A stretch of 64,000 bases of DNA from Amphiura filiformis (GCF_039555335.1 NC_092628.1:71329706-71393705), one strand, 5' to 3'; positions 36,313 through 48,230 are shown, numbered from the stretch's first letter. Made by a program: numbers and translations. The notes: a model not told the origin generated them from the sequence alone.

Positions 36313-37057
36313 TCATTTGACTTGATATTTTGCATATTTGTGAAGTATAATGTGAATTAACAAATAAGTTCGTGTGAAGGGTTACGTTGTTGTACGGTAA
36401 CAATGTTTTGAATAGAGACTAAATACTTTTGGAAAATTAATAGGTCGTGAGCCCTCTCTTGACAACCTCCGTATAATATTATATTACACATTAGGCACCC
36501 TGAACTAGGAAAATCAACCTTATTCTTAATTTCTGACAACTTGAGCGGTGTTTTTAAAATGACTTTCCTTCATAAGAGGTACATTGTTACAAGAAGTGTA
36601 TGCATTGCTAAGCATTTCGGCTTCAATACGAAGGAGCTAATTATTGGCAATATGATGCCATTTCACCAATATAGTTTGTACAGCACCAAAACAAGAACAA
36701 TACATGTAAAAATAGGAGTCAACAATTAACAGATGTTAGCTACTGTTCAATGGTTACAAGAATAAGCAATAATAATCATAGGTAAGATATTTGACCAATC
36801 CTCATTTTAAGGGGCATTTCGTGATCCACAGCCTCATCCACCAACTTTTCTCAAAAAACGTTGAGATTTTTATACCACTGCAAACCTATCCCCCTCCTTT
36901 TTAGGACCCAAAATTTGATTGATCCACCCTATATTTTCCACACCATCAAAGTATCTATGAGCACTCCCTAAAAGGATTTGCATATGACTGTGTCTGATTC
37001 CATTACCATTTTGTTACGGATTTCATTTCTCAAAGAACTTACTAACCATGCCAACTG

Positions 37058-37063
37058 TTTATT
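37058..37063 (-). terminator. Candidate polyadenylation signal of EFHD
   Basis: TTTATT on the + strand reads AATAAA on the - strand, ~146 nt after the EFHD stop codon. Plausible by position only. Confidence 0.35.
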
Positions 37064-37208
37064 AATTACTAGGTGTATATTATTTGCTCTTATGTAGGCC
37101 TAAGTATAAAACACTATTCCATAAACGTTTGTTTCTTTGAAATTTATACAGGATTAACATTTACTCATGATTAAAAATACGCATTGTGTGTATAATACTT
37201 TGAGATTG

Positions 37209-40200
37209 TTAGCCAAACAGTCCAGCTCGCTTTGCGAAAGCAGCCTTCTTTTTCTCTTCCGCCTCCTTTTTCTCTTTCGCCGCCCGTTTGGCTGCGTACT
37301 TTTTCCGTTGTTCCTCACGTATTTCTTCCTCGTTATTTGCAGTATCGGTACCCGCACGGCCCTGAAGTATAAATAGGAAGCAGAAAACATTTATAGTCTA
37401 ATGTTAAAAGTAAAATTCTAGAATTATGGCAGTAAGAACAAATGACATTTACTTTAGTTAAATCGATTAATCGGAGAAATGGTGAGAAATCGATTAAACC
37501 TGTGTTGTGCCAAAGAGAAACAGACGCAAAGAATAAGGAAGAGATGAGAAATATATGGGATCATACCACTTCTCTAATTCTGTGGATCATACAGAGACAG
37601 TGACGCATTGAGAAACAGGGGGAGGGGCGGCAGACAGACAGACAGAGAGAAATGAGTGAGAGAGACGTATATGGACAAAGACCGCTCAGAAAGGCAGAGT
37701 CGTCCACTTTACGTCAATATGTTTATTTCTTAGGCCTACACGCTCCGAGAAAATAATAAACATAATAAAATCTCACCGTATGTTCAAAAAACTTTGCAGC
37801 ACCACCGACGCCAGCTTTTTCTGCGCAGCCGGGCTTGGAGAGGACGACCTTGTTGGCTGCAACCATTTTCGCAAATCCTGACCCTTCTGGAATCTCACCT
37901 TTCATACACTTTTGCCAAATCAGCATAAACTAAACGAAAATACACAAATCAAACTACGCGTTTCAGCGTTGGTCTTCTATCCTATAGGTCTACCGTATTA
38001 GCCAAGATTGGCAGCATTTGGATCATATCTGGATGTGTAAATAATAGTCCTTAAATATCATAGTTCCGTTTTTCCTTCCTGTAAATTTTCATTTGTTGAC
38101 ATACTACCACGAAAGCGCTCAGCTCTGTCCTTCGGAGGAGACGTCTAATCGTCCGTCCCATGTAGAGCGTATAAATAAACCTGCATGGAGAAAGTCATTT
38201 GAATATGACTTCTATTATAACTTTCTATTATTGCCATACAGCAGAATGACTATAAATAAATAAAACTTTTCTTACCTCCCTAAAACAAAGTTTACCATCT
38301 TTATCCTCGTCGACTTCTTTAATCAGCTTGGTTAGTTCCAAGTGTGTTAGCGGCTCTCCTCTGCTCTCCATCATCATCTTCAACTCGTTGTAATCAATGA
38401 AACCATCTATATCTGTGTCTACTCTGCATGGAAGAAACACGTGTGCACGTAAATTCGCATCATTGGTGAACATTTCATTTATAGGTTTGCGACTACAGGT
38501 GGATTTTACCTGGTGATTTTGTTTATTAAAAAGACTACCAAAGTATTTTAAACAAACACGTTCGTCGTACAAATCACATATCTGACTGACCAACCTAACA
38601 AATTCTGGCGCTTTGTTAGATCGAAAAGGAAAGACAACACAGGGGTTCCAGTGCTGAAGGTTAACAATGTCACCCTCACGAAGGATAGTGATACATGCTC
38701 TGAGCGCAAAGATCCAGAATGCCGAAATTAGGCCAGGGTCCTTACGAAGACATGCCTGATATTGTGGTTTCCACAGAAGGTGTCGAAAAGCTGCTCCATC
38801 ATATTGACCATTCAAAAGCCCCTGGACCGGACGAAGTATCTTTCAGCAGTCGATTAACACAGGATAACTACTTGATGACTGGTATAGATCTAACATCTCG
38901 CCCATACAAGAAAGGTGCAACCACTGACCCGGCAAATTGTCGCCCAATTTCACTGACCAGTATGTGTTGAGCCAATCCATGTCAACTCCAGGGATGTGCA
39001 CCGCAGTACCTCTTCATTTTTTTTCTTTTTCTGTGTGGTGCTAGATATTGGTGAGAAAGTAAAATCCTGAAAATTCGAGCTTCATACTCCATTTCGTTTT
39101 CCCGTGGCAGCAAGTTGAAATTTAGGGGGCTCAGCGTAAGAAATGTGTCGCTACGCGAAAGACGATGTTTGGAGAGCCATCAATTTATAAAGGGAACCCA
39201 TACAACTGTGAAAAATATGTATCCTAGAGAAATTTCTTGTGTAGAATTCAAATATGCCATCAGTAAACTTGTAAGTCCTTTACTTAAAAAGATATAGGGC
39301 CCTCAAAATGCAACTTCATCCATCCAGGACCAACTTCGGGGGGTCAGAACTCCAAAAGTAAAAATAATTTTATTGTCCATTTTTTGGTCAGTCAGAGCCC
39401 TTTGTTGGGGCATTACTCTTATTCCATATTGAGCCTATTAGAATACTATTAGCTGAGATATTACCCATGCAAAACCCCAATTGTACACTTTTTGTACATT
39501 TTGACCCCACTGAAAACCAATGTCAGACATTATGCCCCACCATCAACTTCAGGTATGTTGAAAATATGTCCTTGGACAACATTTCTGAGAGATATTGGCT
39601 TGGGATCTTGATGGCTTCAACACATCAGTTAGGTTTGTCTATACTCCATAGAGTTATACACACATTGTTGATATCGCATGTAATGTACAACTCTATGGAG
39701 AAGGCAAACCTATAACTGATATGTTAAAGCCCCCAAATTTCAACTTGCTGCTATGCCACGGGAAAACGAAATGGAGTATGAAGCTCAAATTTTCAGGATT
39801 TTACTTTCTCACCAATATCTAGCACCACACAGAAAAAGAAAACACATTATAAACATCTTGACAAGCATAACATCCTCATTCCTCACCAACGCTCAGCACA
39901 CCTTTCGTAAAGCCATGCAGATCAACTGAATCTCAGCTCATCCTCTACTACCCACGACTTAACGAAGAACCTTGATAACCTCCTCGACTTCTCAAAAGCC
40001 TTATACGTTGTACCACACGAAAGACTTCTCATCAAACGTGACCATTATGTAATAAGAGACATATGCAGAGATGCCAACCCTCCCTATTTAATAGAGGCTC
40101 CCTATTTTTGGAAACATTTTTGTCCATTTTGACACCCAAATTTGGCAACCTCCCTATTTCCGACAAGCTATGTGCCATTGAAGTAATTTTGAAAACCTCC

Positions 40201-42254
40201 CTATTTTTTGTTTGAATCCTCCCTATTTTCTGGATGTTAATGTTGGCATCTCTGTATCATATAGGCAGCACAAAACGCTGGATTCGATCTTTCCTCACCA
40301 CAAGAGATCAGAGAGTAACCATAAATGTCACACACATCTGCTTGGGAGAAAGTCCTCAGTGGCGACCCTCAAGGAACACTATTTGAATCACATCTCTTCT
40401 TACTGTTCATAAATGACATCAGTGAAGTTGTACTCCAGTACAATTCGCCCTTTTGCCAACGATTGTTTGGTTTACCGGACAATCAGAGGACCTGAAGATG
40501 AAGTTTTACTTCAGAAAGGCCTTGTCGACTGGACAGAGACATGGGGAATGCGTTTCATTCAATACTAAGAAAATGAGGGAAACCAATATTTGATCAATAA
40601 ATCAATAACTACTTGCTTTGAGTTGCTGAATTTTCAGTACAGTAGTTGTAGTCCTTGCCCCTATAATAATACATATCTAACTTGTCACCAATGTGTTATA
40701 TTTTTTTAGAAAAATGCAAAAATAGGCACACAATTTGCCAGGGGTGTAGTACCACCTTAAGTGGATTAATGCGTAAATAAATGTGTTCTATTTCAGTGTC
40801 GTAGCTGGGATTTTGTCTAAGGGGGGGGGGGGGGGACCCTGTATGGGGCGAGGGCCCAAATCTACCAAACAAAAATGGGGGTAGGTGTGGGTGGTGCGAC
40901 GCACCCCCCATTGAAAACGGTACCTTCAGAGTGAAACATTTCAAAGAAAAACAAAAAACAAACAAAGGAAATAAGTTTAGATTTTGCATTAGGCCTATAC
41001 AGTGGCCCAAAGAATTTTTCTCACAGAAATTGCGTGTACCGCGAGAAAAATGTGCTTTTTTATTACTAATTTGTCTTAATAGAAAGACATTTTGGCCATA
41101 ATTATTCCTAATTTCATGGTTAAAGTGCACGCGAGGCGCGCTAAAAAAAATCCAATTTCAGATTTAAAAAAACCCCAAAATGAAGGTGAATTTTGCGAAG
41201 TGTGCAAAATTTTGCAATATTTTCACATTTTGGTCCAAAACTTGGGATTTTCGGGCTAAAAGGGAACATACATTAGGCAATTTTGGGAACCCTGGACCCG
41301 GGGCTATCTGGCTTAATGGTAAATCCGGCCCTGCGTTTGAAATAGCTCAATGGAAAATGAAATCGGTCAATTTTGTGTCGATACTGACACATTTTGGTTG
41401 GGGCACGCAATACAAGAAACCTTTTCGACCACCTTTTTCGACTTTTCTTTTTGGGTTGGCACTTTTATTGTTCTCTGCCTCTCTTGCCTCGCTCTCTCCC
41501 TCCCTCTTTTTTGGGGAAGCCCAAATAGGCAACGGTAATTGTGCCATCTCTGCCTCCCCCATATACCTCCATGCAGCTACACCACTTTTTCAGCGCCTTT
41601 CTATCGCTTTGCCTTCAAGAGGCCAATAACGATACATACGGGCTACGGCCTATGAAGCTTATTGGTTATAATCATAATGGATACCCCCTCTCTCTCTTCC
41701 CCTCCTCTCCTTCTCTCTTTTTCCCCTCTCTCGGCCTCCTTTTCCCTCTTTTTTTCCTTGCACTGGGGTGGGCAAATAGGCAATTTTTGTCAGGGAGCAA
41801 TTGCCCCCTGCCCCTCGGCAGCCACTGATCTATTTCAATCATGATGATATTGATAAACAAAGATTACAAAAAGTCATCCTGATGAATTATTATTGAAAAA
41901 AAACCCACTTTACTTGCTGAGGAGGTAGGCCCTACCTGCAGAATCGAGAAATGCGTCCAAAAACTTCATCCAGAAAGAAATTAAACTTGGTTCAAAGACG
42001 TGCTCAAAGTGAGGTGTCACATTTTCCCGTTTTTACTTTTATACATTGCTAGTGAACAAATTACATAAAACTTACTGTGCAAACATCTCCTCGTAAGATT
42101 TACACTGCTCTCTTGTAAACTCGCTAAACTCGGGATAAGGATGTGCAAATTCGTCACGAGGGTCCACATATTCTTTCATTCTTTTCTCTGTTATTTTTCC
42201 CTCTTCTGCGTCCATACGACGTGACAACATGCCACTTAATTCGTCATCTCCCAT
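37209..42254 (-). CDS. EFHD2: EF-hand domain protein of the EFHD/swiprosin family
   Basis: Four exons on the - strand: 42254-42076, 38423-38276, 37929-37777 and 37361-37209, joining at GT/AG borders to 210 residues (vertebrate EFHD1/2 ~240). Swiprosins are Ca2+-binding, actin-associated cytoplasmic proteins. Residues 37-59 match the family's 'NPY.EF.EF...Q....EMF' lead-in. EF-hand 1 is loop D62-E73 (DTDIDGFIDYNE); its preceding residue Q60 is split by intron 1. EF-hand 2 is loop D98-E109 (DEDKDGKLCFRE), followed by FMLIW. Both loops have all standard ligands. Residues 170-203 are a charged, probably helical K/E/A-rich tail ending in AGLFG, as expected for the family's coiled-coil end. Start context is AAAATGG. 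The chosen symbol stands for the single EFHD1/EFHD2 ancestor; paralogue assignment is not possible here. Intron 1 (3.65 kb) is packed with transposons. Confidence 0.92.
39016..39843. mobile_element. 828-bp MITE with ~115-bp inverted repeats, nested in the LINE
   Basis: TTTTCTGTGTGGTGCTAGAT near 39027 runs inwards through CCATTTCGTTTTCCCGTGGC. Both are inverted near 39735-39843, ending AGCACCACACAGAAAAAGAA. A second, inner palindrome folds around CTCCATAGAGTT (39649) and AACTCTATGGAG (39690). It interrupts the LINE reading after PISLTSM. Confidence 0.85.
40066..40254. mobile_element. 189-bp MITE with CAGAGATGCCAAC ends
   Basis: CAGAGATGCCAAC at 40066 is inverted as GTTGGCATCTCTG ending at 40254. 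Inside, CTCCCTATTT recurs four or five times. The ends resemble hAT termini (CAGAG), but the flanks share only CATAT rather than a clean 8-bp duplication. It splits the LINE between the FSKA and FLTT motifs. Confidence 0.75.
40570..40760. mobile_element. Right half of the TTAA piggyBac-like MITE
   Basis: It matches the second half of 49857-50220 and 63294-63649, from AAAATGAGGGAAACCAATAT to GGGGTGTAGTACCACCTTAA. The left half is missing. The final TTAA is at 40757-40760. Confidence 0.8.
40786..41835. mobile_element. 1.03-kb hAT-like non-autonomous element
   Basis: The left end CAGTGTCGTAGCTGGGATTT (from 40794) and the right end CGGCAGCCACTG (to 41827) are CAG..CTG-type. The flanks TTCTATTT and ATCTATTT differ at one of eight bases, consistent with an older 8-bp target duplication. 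The interior contains a poly-G run, pyrimidine-rich CTCTCTTCCC patches and a CCGGCCCTG segment that may mark a nested relative. Confidence 0.65.
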
Positions 42255-43160
42255 TTTGCTCTCGAAATTCTCGAAGTTGTTGAACTTCTTTTGCAGGTTT
42301 TGTGTTTTTCTACACTGTCATGCATGCATGACTGTACAGTAGCCTAGCCTGTACGCGACTTCATGTGCGGATTGTCATGGAAGTACGCGCGCACAATACA
42401 GAGGCGCATAGTTATTACGCGTATGCCAGACGCATTTACTGTTTATAAAATTGAGATTTGTTGCTTTTTCCAGGCATCAGAGGAGCTGCTCTAGCACTCA
42501 TATTATTTTTGATTTACAGATAATATAGAAACGATGGCATTATAACTCTCATTTTTGAGATTCATGTTCAAGTTCAAGATGAAATTTAAAAAAAAAAAGA
42601 ATTTGCAAGGGCACGTCTCACAGATAAATGCGCGAGAGGCGCGCGGCAATTTGGCATTTTAATACTAAATGGGCCAAAATGGGGTTAATTTTGGGTCTAA
42701 AATAGACATGATTGGCCATAGTAAATAATTATTAAATTTCACATGACCCCCTATCAGGAAAAATAAAATCACATAACCCCCCTGTTTGTGAAAGTGAAAA
42801 TCACATAGCCCCCCCCCCCCCTACGTTTCTCCCGGCCCCATCCCTTTTAAATAATGAGCGGTCCCTTATTTATTTATTTTTTTATTTCTGCAGCCCATTG
42901 GGGTTCAAATAATGTTGATATGGCCTTGTTTTGCAAATCTAGAGTACTAAAAAGGTCAATAGCCTTTCTCAACACCCATTTTGTCAAAGGCATAATTTTG
43001 CCAGTCCCAGGAGCAAACTGCCCGCCTAAAATGACGGGCAGACGGGTGGCTAGCTAAGACACTTACATGTTCACAGTACCTTATGTTTGTAGTTTGTAGA
43101 CCTTGTCCGGAGTAAAAATATCGTAGAGGTCAATGTCATTGCAATCAATTTCCACGCTCG
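42255..43160. other. EFHD upstream region
   Basis: Immediately upstream of the EFHD ATG there is a CpG-containing stretch (TACGCGCGCACAATAC near 42383, TTACGCGTATGCC near 42415) that could hold its promoter. Further on are poly-C runs and fragments with GCGCGAGAGGCGCGCGG, as in nearby hAT-like repeats. No gene was recognised. Confidence 0.35.
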
Positions 43161-43163
43161 CGC

Positions 43164-43922
43164 TTAAGGGATGGGGTATGTACGTTTGGACAGAATTATT
43201 GTTGGACATTCTTAGTCAGTGGGAGTGGTCTAAATATTGGACCTGCCTGTCGTCTATCACACGGTAGAGGATAGGCAAAATAAAAATTCCTATCGTTTAT
43301 TCTCTAATTAGAGCACATCAGACATATCGAATTGCATTCTGAATACGAAGAATGTCCTTCTGATATCAAATAATTTTGATTTTTTGAAATTCGCAATGTA
43401 ATACACATTTTATGGCAAATTATTAAAAATTGATATTTTTGATATTTAACAGTACTCGAAGTAAACTTTATAAACCTGATGATTTATACTTAAAGTGTAT
43501 GTAGGTGGGATGAAAAGCCGACGATCAATTGAAAATTTTGACCTTTCGTATTGAAGATATAGATTTTTTTCCCCAAAACATCAAACAAAAATAGGTCTTT
43601 TTGGGAAAAGAATCCATATCTTCAATATGAAAGGTCAAAATTTTCAATTGATCGTCGGCTTTTCCTCCCAGCTACATACACTTTAAGAATATATCATTAG
43701 ATTTATAAAATTTACTTCGAGGACTGTTATATATCAAAAATGTGAAAAATATCAAATTCTAATAATTTGTCATAAAATTTGTATTATATCGTGAATTTCA
43801 AAAATGAAAATTATTTGATATCAGAAAGACATTCTTCGTATTCAGAATGCAATTCGATATGTCTGATGTGCTCTCATGTCCCACAAAAAATACTGTCGAA
43901 ACGCTCATTCCAGATCCCTTAA
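43164..43922. mobile_element. 759-bp fully palindromic MITE with TTAA flanks
   Basis: The outer ends are TTAAGGGAT (43164) and ATCCCTTAA (43922). ATCAGACATATCGAATTGCA on the left is inverted as TGCAATTCGATATGTCTGAT on the right. The centre is a second palindrome: AAAGCCGACGATCAATTGAA (43514) folds onto TTCAATTGATCGTCGGCTTT (43645). TTAA on both sides suggests piggyBac-type mobilisation. A half copy lies at 18735-18960. Confidence 0.85.
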
Positions 43923-43943
43923 AGAAAACTAAAGAGGAGTGTG

Positions 43944-44189
43944 TACAGGCTGTATCAAAATTATTGGTAGGCCCTAGTGGTACCCATCAGTTTTGATGGT
44001 TATTGAAAAGCCTACTTCTTCCAAATGCAACATAAGGTTTTCTTGATATGACCATAACAGCTATATGACTGTTGATGACTTTAATCAACACGTTATGTGG
44101 ATCCTGTGTTGCATTTTGACGTGGTAATCATGGCCATAATCACTGGAAACAGATGGGTAGGCCTACCAATCTTTTTGATACAGCCTGTA
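43944..44189. mobile_element. Tc1/mariner-like MITE with TA flanks
   Basis: CAGGCTGTATCAAAATTATT at 43946 is inverted as 'aatctttttgatacagcctg' ending at 44187. TA stands on both sides, and the inner ends share GGTAGGCC and CCCATC. It lies 21 bp after the previous MITE and is related to 27275-27503. Confidence 0.78.
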
Positions 44190-46190
44190 ATCGTATCAAA
44201 CTTTTCGATGGGAAGGTGGATGTTATCATATTGATGAATCAGATAATGAGGGTTTACTCCGTACCAGAGGCTGACTCCGTAGTGACAAATGTTTTTCACA
44301 GCGTAACTTTCTTAATGGCACTATCAATACCCGAGAAAGCATAAAATAATTGAAACGTCGAGCAACAAAGAAAATTATAATATAATAAAATAATATAAAA
44401 TAACTTATTAAGCCGATTATCCCTTTGTTGACTTGAATAAGCAAGCCACTTAAAAATGGCCTTGATGAATGGTTATCCAACTCCTTGTGTTGTTTATTTA
44501 TTTATTATTAAATTACGTGACAACCCTGGAAAGCCTAAGGGAGCAGTCATTATTTACGCCAGGGGGGATTGGAGGATTTCTATATTTTTTCTCGACTTTC
44601 TTTTACGTTCCCCCTTATCATCTTATGGCTTCGGGAAAAATTTAAGGTCCCCCCCACCAATCAGGTAAAAAAATTGATGTCCCTCACTAATTAAATCAAG
44701 TCCTTGGGTTTTTTGTTTTTACCGACTTTTAACAAGTCACCGTACAAATCAAAAACAATTAAGTTGGAAATTATTATGGAGGGGAATGATGTTTCTTGTT
44801 TATTCCTTGAAATTACTTTTTCCCTTTGAACGTGAAATTGCTGCAAGAAAACCATGGGCGTGGGCATGGGCGTGCCGCATACCACTGAAAGACATCGGGG
44901 TCCAGGGGGCCCAAGGCTAGGCCCCTGTTGGGGTCCAGTGGCATAGCCCAAAGCCCCCCCCCCCATGAAAATTGACATTTTTAGACTATTTTGGAATAAT
45001 TTGATGCATTCTTGTCTGATCTAGAAAACTTTAATGGTTAAAGGCATATGGCCTAAAAAGTAGCGCATCAGGCCCATAACAGGAGGCTAGGGCGGATTTC
45101 AGGAAAAGGGGCTCTCTTCTTATAAGTTTGATTCCTGGTTGACCCCCAAAAGGTACTTTTTGTGGGGGAGTGAAAATGTTGATCATTTTGGTGTAGGTTT
45201 CACCAACAGTGACCAAAGTATTGTCTTTTTGGAATGAGCTCACAAAAATATAGATCAATTTAGTTAATTTTTGGCGATATTATCAACTTTAAAGTCATAA
45301 ATTGACCATCATTTTTTTTCCTTTTCGACAGCCATGGTGTTACTGCCTCTGGTTTATTGAGAAAAAAAACCCATTATACAACAATATACAAACACGGCTG
45401 ATTGGAAAATGCGCGAGAAACGCGTAAATTTTGTTGAAATTTTAGGTTAAAACAATTTAAAAAAATGGTTATCGGATATGGGTTGCCTAATGGCGGCATA
45501 TGACAATGATGGAGACCTAGGGCCTACTTGTGTCTTCTGGAGTATAGATAGGCCTAAGGAGTCGTTCGGATGGCTTCATAAAAAACAGGGTTTTTTTTTG
45601 GAATGGGCTACCAAAAATAGGGGCATTGACTGTAAATGTCGTTTTGACCGAAGTTTGCATATTTCAGCTCAGCGAATTATCTTTAAGAAATGCGCGCGAA
45701 GCGCTGGAAAATTTTATGTTATAAACCATGAAAAGGGGGACTTTGGTGAAAGAACATTCGTATTGCCTCCTTCAGTTAATAATAAAAATTCATGTTCCCT
45801 CCCCCCTGTCTTTACAGATTTTTTGTTCGCGTTTTCCCCTCAGCTCCTCCATCCCCCTGGCACGCTGGTTTTGTCTTGTGGCTGACTGTTTTTTAAAAGT
45901 AGGGGACCCGAAGACCAATACAACAAGGGGGCCCTGTCAACAACTGCTGACTTGATGACAGCTTAAATTTGCCACTACTTTATTCCGTCATCAATACGAT
46001 GGTCATAGGTCGTCTAAATAATTCAAACTGGGTAAACAGCAAAGAGTGAGTTCGTATATCGTTGATCTTTAAACGCTCTTTATTATAATACATGTACACG
46101 ATGGGTACAAGTTACGGTGATATAAGAATCATGCATGTCATACAAAGGAATAAACATTGATAAGTTTAGCTTTGTTCCCAACCTATAGAC
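44190..46190. other. Repeat-derived, non-coding interval
   Basis: No gene was recognised. Fragments resembling hAT-type ends appear (CAGTGGCATAGCCCAAAG near 44937, CATACCACTG near 44878), along with poly-C runs and CGCGAAGCGCTGG patches near 45697. Borders cannot be defined from sequence alone. Confidence 0.4.
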
Positions 46191-46193
46191 GAA

Positions 46194-46460
46194 TCCAACG
46201 AGCCAAGTCATGGTCAGGATTTGGTCGGCCATCTTTGGGTCCCCGCAACACCAAAAAGCCGCTTAAAAATCGATGTTAGATTCTTTTGTGTTGTAAACTG
46301 TCATCATTCTTTTGTCTACGTGTAACACGGGTGATAGAATGCAGTTTAAAATACCCTTTAAGGCCGCATTATTTCACATTTTAGGTGAGATTGAGCCGAC
46401 GGGGACCCAACTTTGGCAGCCATTGAGGTATAGGAATGCGTGAAATTGGATTCGTCTATA
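46194..46460. mobile_element. 263-bp MITE with TAGACGAATCCAA ends and TA flanks
   Basis: TAGACGAATCCAACG at 46196 is inverted as GGATTCGTCTA ending at 46458, with TA outside each end. CGGGGACCCAACTTTGGC near 46399 folds back on GGCCATCTTTGGGTCCCCGC near 46228, so the pairing is long. Confidence 0.75.
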
Positions 46461-46759
46461 GACATTACCTACATTTTAGTGACCAATTCGTTCTCTTCAC
46501 AAAAATGGCATTGGTTACATATTTTGTACATATATATTATACAACTTCTTGATTTTAATCAAAAGTAATTGACGTTAACATTGACATGTTTATCTTGCAG
46601 AGATGTTGAATTCTTTTAACTGAAAATATAATTTCAAGACAATCTGTATACATCGGGTGAGAAGGCACTACATGATGGGTTCTGATCGGTACCGATTAGT
46701 GGTGGACAAAGAAGACGATCACCACAATGCTCCATGCTTTTTAAAAGACCCTAAAGTCG

Positions 46760-47162
46760 AACAGAGATTTTAAACAGTTCTCTCAACAAATATTTGACTT
46801 ACTTGATATTTCATCCCACATCCATGTGATTTCATCCCGGATTTCATCAGAAAGTGAGGTAGAACGGTAAACATTTATAGTGACCCGGGCATGTGACCCA
46901 TGTCACATGACGTGATGATCGGCTTGTCGACGCTGGGTAGCACGTGTCTCCCTTTGTCCTGGTTGAGATCGGGGCATGCTTCTTTGCCTCTTTGATGCTT
47001 CTTTGAAGCCAACGAGAGTCTGACCCGTGGGTCACATGACTAGGTGTTTACCGCTCTACCTCACTTTCTGATGAAATCCCATGGATGTGGGCTGAAATAT
47101 CAAGTAAGTTAAATATTTGTTGAGAGAACCATATACTCTAGAAACTGTTTAAAATCTCTGTT
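46760..47162. mobile_element. 403-bp palindromic MITE
   Basis: AACAGAGATTTTAAACAGTT at 46760 is inverted at 47143-47162. Further in, 'tatttgacttacttgatatt' and AGTGAGGTAGAACGGTAAAC are inverted at about 47100 and 47050. The right arm has ~16 extra bases (ATATACTCTAGAAAC). Confidence 0.85.
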
Positions 47163-47208
47163 TATTTATCATGGATATAACTCAACAGTTTAACTTTCAC
47201 AAACCCTA

Positions 47209-47288
47209 AAGTCGTGTTCACACGGTCGGCCCTAACCGACTTTTTACTGGTAATAAGCGACTTGTGTCCGACCGTGTGAACACGACTT
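47209..47288. repeat. Hairpin with 21-bp perfect arms; fragments nearby
   Basis: AAGTCGTGTTCACACGGTCGG at 47209-47229 is exactly inverted at 47268-47288. The right arm is repeated near 47978-48004 and 48143-48167 (CCGACCGTGTGAACACGACT, one base changed in the last), each preceded by GGTAATAA. One family, three copies in 1 kb. Confidence 0.85.
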
Positions 47289-47328
47289 ATAACGGGTTCC
47301 TGATACATGCAAATTCCCATGAACATAA

Positions 47329-47582
47329 TGTGATGCGATCAAGCAAAATCAGTTGGAACTTGGAAATATCAAATTTTCAGTTTCTTATAGGATAGTAAAA
47401 AGCATTTACAAAGCTGGATTTTGCATAAAATCCCATTGAAATTGAACAACCAATTCCAAAGATATGAGCAATTAAAGAGTTTCCAAAACAACAGGAAACA
47501 AAAGGAAATAGTTCTTTTGTTTGGCTATATCTCAAAATCAATATTTCTGAGTTCCGACTGATTTTGCTTGATCGCATCACAT
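47329..47582. repeat. 254-bp MITE-like inverted repeat
   Basis: GTGATGCGATCAAGCAAAAT at about 47330 is inverted as ATTTTGCTTGATCGCATCAC at about 47561-47580. The interior shows a further weak fold. Confidence 0.8.
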
Positions 47583-48198
47583 ATGTGACCGTACACTACG
47601 AATAAGCCGTAAATCGGCCCGGTCAATTTTTAAAATGGTATATCATTTTACTTAAAACGATATCCAGAAGCGGGGTTTTGGTGTCTCTTTTTCACATTGC
47701 TGGTAAATATCAAACAGTCATAATTGGCGGTCATTTCAAATCATCCCCAAGTCAACGAGGTTCAGGAATGTCCTCTCATTGTTAATTGTTGGATATACAA
47801 AATGCAATGCTTTGTAACCCACCACTTGAACAGGATTTAGCCAAAGCAAACAATTATTTAAGAATTCTATAGAGATAGGTATATAGAAGCTTATTATCCT
47901 CTTCAGCAATAGGATTATTAATTGGTTTTGAAAGGTGTTTAATTCAATTCAATTCAATTCAACCGGTAATAACGCATTTATGTCCGACCGTGTGAACACG
48001 ACTTAAGTGTGAAATTGGCTATTTGCACATGAAAAAAACATTATGCGAATGTGTGTATAAAAGATGTCATTCAATTCAATTCATTTCAATTTATTTCACT
48101 ATTACCGGTTGTAAGTCACTTATTTCCGGTAATAACTCACTTATGTCCGACCGTGTGAACTCGACTTTTGAATGATGGGCAAACAACAATGGTCACTC

Positions 48199-48229
<31 letters not shown>
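48199..48229. repeat. (ATT)n microsatellite
   Basis: About ten tandem ATT units, followed by ACAAGGATTTATTGAGCGCA and a CAATGCGCTTTACA segment that looks like part of a dispersed repeat. A TTCAA-rich simple stretch lies nearby at 47940-47960. Confidence 0.9.

Positions 48230-48230
<1 letters not shown>

Larger units (their letters stand above)
38490..40565 (+). pseudogene. Dead LINE reverse transcriptase in EFHD intron 1, split by two MITEs
   Basis: The + strand, antisense to EFHD, shows pieces in order: KFWRFVRSKRKDNTGVPVLK (~38605), then VEKLLHHIDHSKAPGPDEVS, YKKGATTDPANCRPISLTSM (~38905), a gap holding a MITE, a Q..FRKAMQ-like piece (~39890), DLTKNLDNLLDFSKALYVVP (~39960), a second MITE, KRWIRSFLTTRDQRVTINV (~40280), and a degraded ADD region near 40450. 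This is the usual order of CR1/Jockey-type polymerases. There is an internal deletion before YKKG, plus several frameshifts and stops. Confidence 0.8.

Noticed and set aside
38228-38815. 195-codon - strand frame including an EF-hand
   Set aside because: Only 38423-38276 is an EFHD exon; the upstream part of the frame is antisense to a dead LINE, and a clear acceptor (CCATGCAG) bounds the exon.
41180-41629. 149-codon frame in EFHD intron 1
   Set aside because: It lies wholly inside the hAT-like element at 40794-41827, with compositionally simple pyrimidine-rich sequence and no known domain.
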